Below, piece after piece: positions 1 through 5,914 of a stretch of DNA of 7,512 nucleotides. This stretch comes from Bacteroidota bacterium. GTDB lineage: Bacteria; Bacteroidota; Ignavibacteria; UBA10030. The DNA is taken from positions 7,629-15,140 of the forward strand of contig DOWV01000373.1 in the NCBI GenBank assembly GCA_003519375.1, in the 5' to 3' direction. Numbering within the stretch: position 1 is the stretch's first letter; each line of letters starts with the position of its first letter. A program made the translations under genes and the position numbers. Below the pieces are notes generated by a model. The model had not been told where the DNA came from, made no database searches, and saw nothing but the letters and a program-made list of their open reading frames with translations.

Positions 1-905
1 GCCTCCTGCGCCGTCATACCGTTCCTGATGGTCCATGCCCGGCATTCATCTTCGCCCACCGTGAAGAATGAGTGAAGGCCAAGGAGCGAGTAGGATTCGC
101 GGATAATGGTGCCAAGGGCAGATTCCGTAATGCCGTATTCCTGCATGAAGACGCCCGCCTCCTCCTCCGGGAGCTCCGACATCTCCATTTCGATCTTCCC
201 GAAGAAGGACGCCACCTTCGTCTGCTTGCCTTCTTTTATCTTCGCAATACGCTTGACAACCTCGGCCGCTTCCGCGCGCTGCGACTCGTCGAAGTTCAGC
301 GCCACCAGCATCGGCTTGAGCGAGAGAAGCTGATACGTGCGGAGGATCTGCATTTCATCTTTGGTGAATTCGACCTCCCTCAGCGGCTTTTCCGATTCGA
401 GCGCCTTGTGGCATTTTTCCAGCACGGGGATTTCCCGCTTCTGGATGTCGTCGCCCGTCTTCATGATCTGTTTCCTGATTCTATCGATCCGGGTCTCGAG
501 AAGCGACATATCAGAAAGAATGAACTCGGTTTCGATCGAGGTCAGGTCGCGTTCCGCGTTGATCGTGCCATCCGGGTGGGGCACCGTGTCGTTTTCGAAG
601 AGGCGGACCACCTGAACGAGGGCATCGTTCGTCTTGACGTTGGCGAGGAAGTTCGTCGTGAACTGCGTCGAACCCGACTCTCCTTTCTTCAAACCTACAA
701 CGTCAACAAAGTCGATCGTGGCAAAGACCGTGCTCTTCGGCGAGAAGATTGCCGAGAGCTTGCTGAGGCGCACATCCGGCACCTTCACGATGGCATGGTG
801 TGCTTCAGATTTGGCGAGCACCGATGGATCGATGTGCGTCTTCGTGATCGTCTGAAACAGCGTGGATTTGCCTGAAAACGGGAGTCCAACAATGCCGATT
901 TGCAT
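1..905 (-). CDS. ychF: Divergent YchF/OLA1-family P-loop NTPase, 3' end cut off by window
   Basis: This encodes a cytoplasmic translation-factor-class (Obg-related) NTPase of the YchF family. These proteins bind ATP or GTP, associate with ribosomes and are linked to stress responses. About 301 of the usual ~360 residues are visible. Motifs in order are a P-loop GLPFSGKST (residues 7-15), a VPDVRLSKL stretch (42-50), a G3-like DFVDVVGL (65-72), VRLFENDTVPHPDG (100-113) matching the YchF signature after G3, and a G4-like NFDE (204-207) where YchF has NxxE rather than NKxD. The C-terminal TGS-like/DUF933 domain begins near 279 with FTVGEDECRAWTI. The ATG at 905 follows AGGAAAG with about 7 nt spacing. 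It is divergent: classical YchF has NVGKS in the P-loop and a PFCTIEPN switch, and both are changed here. It may therefore be a second, paralogous copy. The family call is firm; the exact role is not. Confidence 0.88.
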   Translation of the reverse strand, partial: MQIGIVGLPFSGKSTLFQTITKTHIDPSVLAKSEAHHAIVKVPDVRLSKLSAIFSPKSTVFATIDFVDVVGLKKGESGSTQFTTNFLANVKTNDALVQVVRLFENDTVPHPDGTINAERDLTSIETEFILSDMSLLETRIDRIRKQIMKTGDDIQKREIPVLEKCHKALESEKPLREVEFTKDEMQILRTYQLLSLKPMLVALNFDESQRAEAAEVVKRIAKIKEGKQTKVASFFGKIEMEMSELPEEEAGVFMQEYGITESALGTIIRESYSLLGLHSFFTVGEDECRAWTIRNGMTAQE

Positions 906-1078
906 AGCGTCGCTTTCCTATGAGTGATGATCCGTTCGAGCTCGTGATGCGCCAGTCGAATTCGCAGTGCGGTCAGGCCAACAGCCGGAATACCAGATGA
1001 GAACGGGGGGTGAAATATACGAGAAATTGTTCACTTCTACCGTACCGGAAGCGGAGAATTCGCAGAGAGGTTTTCACG

Positions 1079-1116
1079 CGGAACGCCACAGCAAAGGAAC
1101 AGCCGCCGGCGTTCCG
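1079..1116 (-). terminator. GC-rich hairpin just after the permease stop codon
   Basis: A perfect 9-bp inverted repeat, CGGAACGCC (1079-1087) and GGCGTTCCG (1108-1116), with a 20-nt loop, starts about 12 nt past the stop codon of the ABC permease gene. Its position suits a transcript-end structure. No T-run follows it on the minus strand, so it is not a classical intrinsic terminator. It could be a factor-dependent end, a stabilising 3' stem or chance. Confidence 0.3.
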
Positions 1117-1128
1117 GTTCGAGGGCAG

Positions 1129-2385
1129 CTACTCGTAGCGGATTGCATCCGTCGGCGACAGCCTGGCCGCACGAAGCGCCGGATAAATCCCGAAGACAAT
1201 CCCGACAAAGAACGCCGCCGAGAATGCGACAAGAATGGAGCTTATGCTTGTGGCTGCTTCGATGGGAGCGCTCGTCGTGCTCTTGATGATGGCGAGCGCG
1301 ATAACGGTCACGAGATATCCGAGGAGCACGCCAAAGCACCCGCCCAGGCCCGAGATGGACACGGATTCTATCAGGAACTGAATCAGCACATCACGCTTGC
1401 GGGCGCCGGCAGCGCGGCGAATTCCGATTTCCCTGGTCCGCTCGCTCACTGAGGCGAGAAGAACGTTCATGATGCCGATGCCGCCCACGATAAGCGAAAT
1501 TCCCGTGATGCAGCCCATGATGAGCTTGAAGACGAGCATGGCCTGCTTGATCTGCTCGTGCCTCTGCTTTGGATTGGTGACGGAGAATTGATTGTCGACA
1601 GCACCGTACCGTTCGACAAGCCAGGATCTGACCTGTTGGTAGATTTGGTCGAAGTCTTCGATTTGTGCGACCTTGATGAGAATCCTCGGATACTTCACGC
1701 CATCCTTCATCATCGTTGTCCCCACCTTAGAGACGAACGGGACGTAGGCCAGCGAGGCCTGTTCGTCTTTCACACTATCCAGAACGCCGACGATCCGCAT
1801 ACGGTGACTCCCGACGAGCACAGCCTGTTCAACGACGGAGCTCACATCAGATCCACGCGCGAGTCTCTCGCCGAGCCGTTTGGAAACAACCACGACTTCG
1901 ACATTACCCGACAGGTCTGCGGCCCCGAGGAATCTGCCGCTTTTGATCGTTCGCAGGAACACTTCATCGGCACCGGGAAGCGTCGCCATGACGAGCGATG
2001 GATATTTTGCCGTATCTCCGTCGAGTGCTATCCATTGAGATCCGACCACAGAAAGGGTCACAAGCGCTTTCCCGTTCAGCCGCTCAGCGAGAGAGTCTAC
2101 GTCCCCCATGCTGAAAGTTACTGCGTTGGCCTTCGCGATGACGATACCATCAACTCGATCGGTCGTCTGGGGCGCGACTTCTATCAATTGAAGATCGGTC
2201 GTGCGCTCAATCTGGTCCCGGGAGTATTTCTCCAGGCTGTCTCCAAGATTGAGGATCGCCATGAGCGACCCCACACCGATAATGACTCCGAGGGCGGAAA
2301 GGAATGTCCGCATCGGATTCCGGCGGAGCATCTGCATACCTATAAAGACGGAACTCGTCGTTGCTGGAGGCATAAGATCCTTCAT
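1129..2385 (-). CDS. MacB/FtsX-family ABC transporter permease
   Basis: This is an inner-membrane permease of the MacB/LolCE type, which works as a mechanotransmitter with a separate ATPase and a periplasmic adaptor to export peptides, drugs or lipoproteins. The topology is visible: TM1 near residues 27-48, a large periplasmic MacB_PCD domain (about 50-280) and three C-terminal helices near 284-310, 340-368 and 380-402. The cytoplasmic motif SERTREIGIRRAAGA (314-328) and the ending PTDAIRYE are hallmarks of the family. The length of 418 aa is normal for a permease lacking a fused ATPase domain. The ATG at 2385 has no clear ribosome site. A second ATG at 2373 (residue 5) is preceded by AAGGA at 4 nt, so the protein may really be 414 aa. 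No ATPase or adaptor gene lies beside it: the upstream neighbour is divergent and the downstream gene is ychF-like. The substrate is unknown. Confidence 0.92.
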   Translation of the reverse strand: MKDLMPPATTSSVFIGMQMLRRNPMRTFLSALGVIIGVGSLMAILNLGDSLEKYSRDQIERTTDLQLIEVAPQTTDRVDGIVIAKANAVTFSMGDVDSLAERLNGKALVTLSVVGSQWIALDGDTAKYPSLVMATLPGADEVFLRTIKSGRFLGAADLSGNVEVVVVSKRLGERLARGSDVSSVVEQAVLVGSHRMRIVGVLDSVKDEQASLAYVPFVSKVGTTMMKDGVKYPRILIKVAQIEDFDQIYQQVRSWLVERYGAVDNQFSVTNPKQRHEQIKQAMLVFKLIMGCITGISLIVGGIGIMNVLLASVSERTREIGIRRAAGARKRDVLIQFLIESVSISGLGGCFGVLLGYLVTVIALAIIKSTTSAPIEAATSISSILVAFSAAFFVGIVFGIYPALRAARLSPTDAIRYE

Positions 2386-2402
2386 CTATGCTCGTGTTCT
2401 GG

Positions 2403-2435
2403 AAAATACGTTCAAACGAGTTCAAAAAAAGAACT
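2403..2435. promoter_or_regulatory. AT-rich dyad in the divergent promoter region
   Basis: The 178-bp gap between the permease and oxidoreductase starts contains AGTTC-A7-GAACT, a 5-bp inverted repeat at 2419-2423 and 2431-2435 around seven adenines. A nearby direct copy of GTTCAAA lies at 2410-2416. On the minus strand TATTTT (2403-2408) could be a -10 element for the permease gene, giving a very short leader that suits a start at 2373. A repressor site or promoter is plausible but not shown. Confidence 0.25.
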
Positions 2436-2477
2436 TCTCACAGCTCTTGTTGTCGGATGGAGAGCTTTCGCGGGAGG

Positions 2478-2506
2478 TTTTCATCGTCCCGAAATATGGC
2501 TATATT
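2478..2506 (+). promoter_or_regulatory. Candidate sigma-70-type promoter for the Gfo/Idh gene
   Basis: TTTTCA (2478-2483, 4/6 to the -35 consensus) is followed after exactly 17 bp by TATATT (2501-2506, 5/6 to the -10 consensus). Transcription would start near 2513, giving a leader of about 50 nt before the ATG at 2564. It is the best promoter-like match on the plus strand of this gap. Confidence 0.4.
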
Positions 2507-2563
2507 CTCCTGAACGGTGCTTCGTTTCCCTCCCACCATCGCAGCATCTGCAGAAAGAATCGC

Positions 2564-3619
2564 ATGCCGGAGAAAATCGGTGTCGGACTCGCCTCGTTCG
2601 GAATGTCAGGAAGAGTGTTTCACGCCCCGCTCGTCTCTCATCACGAGAACTTCCGCCTCGCACGCGTCGTTGAACGCAGCACCGATGCCGCTCATTCCCG
2701 ATATCCGGATGTCCCGATCTCGCGTTCCGTCGACGATTTGCTCGCCGACGGGAACGTTGATCTCGTCGTCGTGAACACCCCTGACCGGACGCACTACGAG
2801 ATTGCGAAACGCTGCCTGGAGTCGGGAAAACACGTGATTGTCGAGAAACCGTTCACCCAAACTGTGGAGCAGGGCGACGAATTGATCAAGCTGGCAGGTC
2901 AATACGGAAAAGCACTGACAGTGTTTCACAACCGGCGCTGGGACGGGGATTTTCTGACTGTCCGTCAGATTGTAGAGCGGAAGCTCCTGGGCCGCCTCGT
3001 CGAATTCGAGTCTCACTACGACCGATACCGGAATTTCATTCAGTCCGGGACGTGGAAGGAACAACTCGACTCCGGTTCCGGTTTGCTCTACAACCTCGGC
3101 TCGCACATGATCGACCAGGCGCTTGTGCTCTTCGGGGTGCCTGTTGCCGTGACAGCACAGGTCAAGACGATGCGCATCGGCGGAGAGGTGGATGACTGGT
3201 TCGATGTGAGGCTTCACTACGATGAAGTCAACGTGGCGGTGAAGTCAAGCTATCTCGTGCGTGAAGCGGGACCGCGCTATGTGCTCCATGGGACACTCGG
3301 CTCTTTCGTCAAGTACGGCCTCGATCCCCAGGAAGAAGCGTTGAAGCAGGGTCTCGCGCCCGGCGGACCTGACTGGGGGAAAGAACCACAGGAGTGGTGG
3401 GGTCTGATCAACACGGAGATTAACGGTGTTCCAAAGAAGGCCACCGTTGAAACCAAACGAGGAAACTACGGTGCCTTCTACGACAGTGTCTACAGCAAGA
3501 TCACCGCGGGTGCTCCGCTCGCAGTAACTCCTCAGGAAGCCCTCAATGTTGTGAGAGTCATAGAAGCTGCAAAACGAAGCGACCAGACGAAGCAGACGGT
3601 GTTTCTGGGGAGATTCTAG
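2564..3619 (+). CDS. Gfo/Idh/MocA oxidoreductase, YdgJ/IolW-like (scyllo-inositol dehydrogenase type)
   Basis: This is a cytoplasmic NAD(P)-dependent oxidoreductase of 351 aa. It has an N-terminal Rossmann fold with GLASFGMSGRVFHAP (residues 8-22), the EKPF motif with the conserved catalytic Lys95, and a C-terminal alpha/beta domain. Stretches such as VFHNRRWDGDF (120-130), FESHYDRYR (148-156) and VKYGLDPQEE (249-258) match E. coli YdgJ as I recall it almost word for word. This points to the scyllo-inositol 2-dehydrogenase (NADP+) branch, although the substrate could be another cyclitol or sugar. The motif usually written DxxxH reads N177-LGS-H181, so the catalytic Asp position is Asn. The ATG at 2564 fits the family N-terminus. 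The frame is open for 121 more codons upstream, but that stretch overlaps the permease gene antisense and has no family similarity. The ribosome site is weak (AGAAAG). The gene is divergent from the permease and convergent with the cupin. Confidence 0.9.
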   Translation: MPEKIGVGLASFGMSGRVFHAPLVSHHENFRLARVVERSTDAAHSRYPDVPISRSVDDLLADGNVDLVVVNTPDRTHYEIAKRCLESGKHVIVEKPFTQTVEQGDELIKLAGQYGKALTVFHNRRWDGDFLTVRQIVERKLLGRLVEFESHYDRYRNFIQSGTWKEQLDSGSGLLYNLGSHMIDQALVLFGVPVAVTAQVKTMRIGGEVDDWFDVRLHYDEVNVAVKSSYLVREAGPRYVLHGTLGSFVKYGLDPQEEALKQGLAPGGPDWGKEPQEWWGLINTEINGVPKKATVETKRGNYGAFYDSVYSKITAGAPLAVTPQEALNVVRVIEAAKRSDQTKQTVFLGRF

Positions 3620-3630
3620 GGGAGATAACC

Positions 3631-3767
3631 GGTTCATTGGTTAAAAGGTTAATTCGTTAATTAGGTCAGGGCCACCATCTCCGCCAATCGACCATTCATC
3701 AACCCTTCGACTCGCTCAAAGCGCTCGCTCAGGGTGAATTAACCACTCACCACCTAACCAATTAACC
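3631..3767. repeat. Octamer-built inverted-repeat element between convergent genes
   Basis: This 137-bp stretch fills almost all of the gap between two stop codons. The left side holds four degenerate tandem octamers on the plus strand: GGTTCATT, GGTTAAAA, GGTTAATT and CGTTAATT (3631-3662). The right side holds the same unit on the minus strand: GGTTAATT (3760-3767), GGTTAGGT (3752-3759), a 7-nt GGTGAGT (3745-3751) and GGTTAATT (3737-3744). The two arrays face each other across about 75 bp, so the ends form an imperfect long stem (GGTTcATTGGTTA against GGTTaATTGGTTA, plus an exact GGTTAATTC pair). The core carries a CCCT...AGGG palindrome-like unit at 3703-3734. It resembles a small non-autonomous or extragenic repeat and may end transcription from both sides. 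No transposase is visible. Confidence 0.6.
3703..3734. repeat. CCCTTCGACTCGCTCA...CAGGG unit with internal duplication
   Basis: The core begins CCCTTCGA and ends CTCAGGG, with outer arms CCCT (3703-3706) and AGGG (3731-3734). The octamer CTCGCTCA occurs twice, at 3711-3718 and 3724-3731, which looks like a 13-bp tandem duplication inside a shorter CCCTTCGACTCGCTCAGGG unit. From memory, similar short units occur as dispersed extragenic repeats in many bacterial genomes; this is not verified here. Confidence 0.45.
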
Positions 3768-3770
3768 GCT

Positions 3771-4220
3771 CTACTTCTTTTCGTACTTCTTCACCACGAG
3801 GTACTTCGCCTCTGTCTCTCCGACATTCCGCAGGCCGTGTTCGATGTTTGGGGGACAGTAGAGACTCGCGTTCGGCCCGACCACCTTCCTCTCGCCGTTC
3901 AGGTAGAATTCAATTCTTCCTTCCAGCACAAAGAAGAATTCATCCTCGGGATGGGCATGCGGGGCGTGAGTGGCAGCGTGAGGTTTTACGACGCTCAGTT
4001 TCAGTGTTTTTCCGTCCGCCAGCATCTTATCGACGAACCAGTATTGGTATCCCGCCACGGTCTTCTCAATCCTGTCCATGGAGAATTCGTTCAGACAATT
4101 GGCAAGCGTGTACCGAATGGTGTCCTTCTGTCCTGCCCCGCGGGCTTCCTGGGCCTCGGAGTTTCCGATCGGGATGAATATCAATACAGCGACTCCTGCA
4201 AGTAGGCACTTCGTGCTCAT
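3771..4220 (-). CDS. Exported single-domain cupin protein
   Basis: This is a 149-aa protein with a Sec signal peptide: a short basic start, a hydrophobic run at about residues 5-19, and a likely cut after SEA near residue 23. The mature part is one cupin beta-barrel. Motif 1 shows H88-A-H90-PED-E94 followed by the conserved Gly101, and motif 2 shows PPNIEH128GLRN. The full three-His/one-Glu metal set is therefore present and it should bind a divalent metal in the periplasm. Cupins of this size include sugar isomerases, dioxygenases and pure sensors, so no reaction can be named. The ATG at 4220 has a strong AGGAG 5 nt upstream. It lies 183 bp downstream of the regulator gene on the same strand and ends 3 bp from the repeat element. 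Its own promoter is possible in the 183-bp gap. Confidence 0.87.
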   Translation of the reverse strand: MSTKCLLAGVAVLIFIPIGNSEAQEARGAGQKDTIRYTLANCLNEFSMDRIEKTVAGYQYWFVDKMLADGKTLKLSVVKPHAATHAPHAHPEDEFFFVLEGRIEFYLNGERKVVGPNASLYCPPNIEHGLRNVGETEAKYLVVKKYEKK

Positions 4221-4284
4221 CTTCTCTCCTCTCGTTCATTCATTGTCAATCACGCCACCCCGCGTCCCGACTCCGTTCTCCACT

Positions 4285-4292
4285 CAAAGATA
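4285..4292 (-). promoter_or_regulatory. TAnnTTTG-type -7 element upstream of the cupin gene
   Basis: The minus strand reads TATCTTTG here, an exact match to the Bacteroidota-type TAnnTTTG -7 element, about 65 nt before the cupin ATG. No clear TTG -33 element lies at the expected distance. It supports separate transcription of the cupin gene only weakly. Confidence 0.28.
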
Positions 4293-4403
4293 ACCCTTCC
4301 GCAGCTCGTTCACGAGAATGCAGAACCGCTGCCAGAGGACATCGAAGATTCCGAAGGGGATCCGTGCTGAGTGTGGAAGCAGACCTCCACGAGAACCGGT
4401 ATA

Positions 4404-5804
4404 TCATGAAGTCTTTGGGCCGGTCCGCGGCTTCCGGAGTTGATACGCTTCGATTCTGCCTTTGAGATCTTTCACGTTTATCTTGAGGATTTTGGCTGCC
4501 CGCTTCTCATCCCACTTCACGGAATTCAGCACGCTCTTCAGACGAGACTTCGGCAACACCTCGGGGGAGGCGGGTTTTCGGGTCCGTTGTTTCCCGGCCC
4601 GGCGTCGGACGGGGGCAGGGCGTAGTGCTTTCGTGCGATGAGGAATCGCGAAATGCTCGACGCGTATCACGTCGCTGTCAGAAAGAATGGCAGCCCTCTG
4701 GATTGCGTTTTCCAGTTCACGGACGTTGCCAGGCCAATCGTACGCAAGGAGAAGTTCGAGCGCCTCGGGGTCAAGCTGCTTCGGCGGTTTGGTTCCGGCC
4801 TGGTCCTTCAGGAATTGGTCGACCAGCACCGGGATATCCTGTTTTCGCTCGTTGAGACTTGGGACAACGAGTGTGATCTGATTCAACCGCAGGAGCAACT
4901 CTTCGAGAAATCTTCCTGACGCCACCTCACGGCGGAGGTCTTTGGTTGTTGCGGAGATGATCCGCACATCCGATTTCAGGACCTTGGTTCCTCCGATGCG
5001 GCAAAATTCTCCGGTCTGAAGGAAGCGGAGCAATTTCGGCTGCAGTGTCAAAGGCATATCGCTGATCTGATCGAGCAGGATTGTCCCGCCGTTCGCGATC
5101 TCGAGCACTCCCTGCCGTGCGTTACCGGCGTCGGTGAAGGCGTCCTTCTCGTAACCGAACATCTCCCGCTCCAGGAGCATCTCGGCATGCGAGGAAGAGT
5201 CAAGAGCGAGAAACGGCATTTCGTTTCGGAGGCTGTTGATATGGACAAAATTTGCGACGACTTCCTTGCCGGTTCCGCTTGCTCCGAATATCAACACAGG
5301 AGAATCTGTGGGGGCGGAACGCGACGCGAGTTCGAGCATCTCCAGCAGTGCCTTATTGCTTCCCGACATACCGGCAGGCAGCGCCAGATGAGCAATCTGG
5401 CGTTTCAGCGCCCGGTTCTGAATCAACAGCCGCTTACGCTCACATGCCCGCTCGATCAACGCCAGAAGGTCGGTTGCGACATACGGCTTGGTGATGTAAT
5501 AGAAAGCGCCCAGGCTCATACATTCGACCGCCGTGTGAATATCCTGAACCGCCGTGACCATGATGACCTCGCAATCGAGGCGCTGCTCCTTGATGAACTT
5601 CAGCACCTCAAGTCCGCCAACGTTGGGCATCATGAAATCCAACAGCACGATATCAAACGGCACCGATTGCAGTATGTTGATTGCAACGCGGCCGTCCTCA
5701 GCGGTTTCGACATAGTAGCCGTGCTGCTGAAGCACCCTGGTTAAGGTATGGAGGAGCGTCTCTTCGTCATCGACAGCAAGAACTGAAATGGGTAGTTTTT
5801 GCAT
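4404..5804 (-). CDS. Sigma-54-family response regulator with altered AAA+ motifs
   Basis: A 466-aa NtrC-like protein. The receiver domain (1-122) is intact: acidic D12/D13, phospho-acceptor D56 in LLDFMMP, T84 and K106. The AAA+ domain (about 145-385) keeps Walker A GASGTGKE (174-181), the second arginine-finger position R306 and sensor II WPGNVREL (357-364). Several hallmarks are changed. GAFTGA is DAFTDA (221-226) and Walker B is LLDQ with Q246 for Glu. The switch Asn (PspF N64) is D202, the first arginine finger (PspF R162) is L300, and the sensor I Asn is T287. A very basic linker (390-411) leads to a Fis-type HTH (about 424-456). I chose the ATG at 5804 because GGAGAG lies 5 nt upstream; a GTG at 5846 would add 14 residues unlike a receiver N-terminus. 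No kinase is nearby. It may act as a phospho-switched DNA binder rather than a sigma-54 activator. Confidence 0.93.
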   Translation of the reverse strand: MQKLPISVLAVDDEETLLHTLTRVLQQHGYYVETAEDGRVAINILQSVPFDIVLLDFMMPNVGGLEVLKFIKEQRLDCEVIMVTAVQDIHTAVECMSLGAFYYITKPYVATDLLALIERACERKRLLIQNRALKRQIAHLALPAGMSGSNKALLEMLELASRSAPTDSPVLIFGASGTGKEVVANFVHINSLRNEMPFLALDSSSHAEMLLEREMFGYEKDAFTDAGNARQGVLEIANGGTILLDQISDMPLTLQPKLLRFLQTGEFCRIGGTKVLKSDVRIISATTKDLRREVASGRFLEELLLRLNQITLVVPSLNERKQDIPVLVDQFLKDQAGTKPPKQLDPEALELLLAYDWPGNVRELENAIQRAAILSDSDVIRVEHFAIPHRTKALRPAPVRRRAGKQRTRKPASPEVLPKSRLKSVLNSVKWDEKRAAKILKINVKDLKGRIEAYQLRKPRTGPKTS

Positions 5805-5880
5805 GGTGACTCTCCGCGAACGCGCAACTGATGAACCCGTTGACACAAAGTGCCGGCGTGGGGCAAACGGATGGAGTTGT

Positions 5881-5914
5881 TACTAGTACTACACAATCGG
5901 CACGGAAAAGTCAA
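5881..5914 (-). promoter_or_regulatory. Candidate promoter of the response-regulator gene with palindromic -10 region
   Basis: On the minus strand TTGACT (5909-5914, 5/6 to -35) is followed after 17 bp by TAGTAC (5886-5891, a weak -10), about 75 nt before the ATG at 5804. The -10 area consists of two overlapping perfect 8-bp palindromes, TACTAGTA (5881-5888) and TAGTACTA (5884-5891). A protein bound there would cover the -10, so this could be an operator. Confidence 0.35.

Noticed and set aside
72..875. 267-codon open frame on the plus strand
   Set aside because: It is antisense to the YchF-like gene, whose motifs are clear on the minus strand. The product is a low-complexity Arg/Leu/His-rich translation typical of a shadow frame.
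1014..1019. TATATT on the minus strand as promoter of the YchF-like gene
   Set aside because: There is no supporting -35 or -33 element and the leader would be over 100 nt. It is possible but too weak to list.
2201..2563. 121-codon N-terminal extension of the Gfo/Idh gene
   Set aside because: The frame is open, but it overlaps the permease gene antisense, and the family N-terminus with its Rossmann motif begins right after the ATG at 2564.
1558..2673. 371-codon open frame on the plus strand
   Set aside because: It lies antisense over the well-supported permease gene and then runs out of frame into the Gfo/Idh gene. It shows no recognisable domain.
4226..4250. TTGACA on the minus strand close to the cupin start as a -35 element
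   Set aside because: No -10 follows at 16-18 bp; that position is occupied by the ribosome-binding site and start codon.
4373..4390. GTGGA/TCCAC hairpin after the regulator stop codon as terminator
   Set aside because: It has only 5 bp of stem with an 8-nt loop and no T-run, so it is not distinguishable from chance.
5805..5846. GTG start adding 14 residues to the response regulator
   Set aside because: The ATG at 5804 has a good ribosome site and gives a normal receiver N-terminus. The added residues look like translated leader.
5895..5914. Sigma-54-like promoter, GGCACG with a following T-rich stretch on the plus strand
   Set aside because: The -24 half is good, but the -12 GC is replaced by TC at the right distance. 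It also points toward a region with no plus-strand gene.
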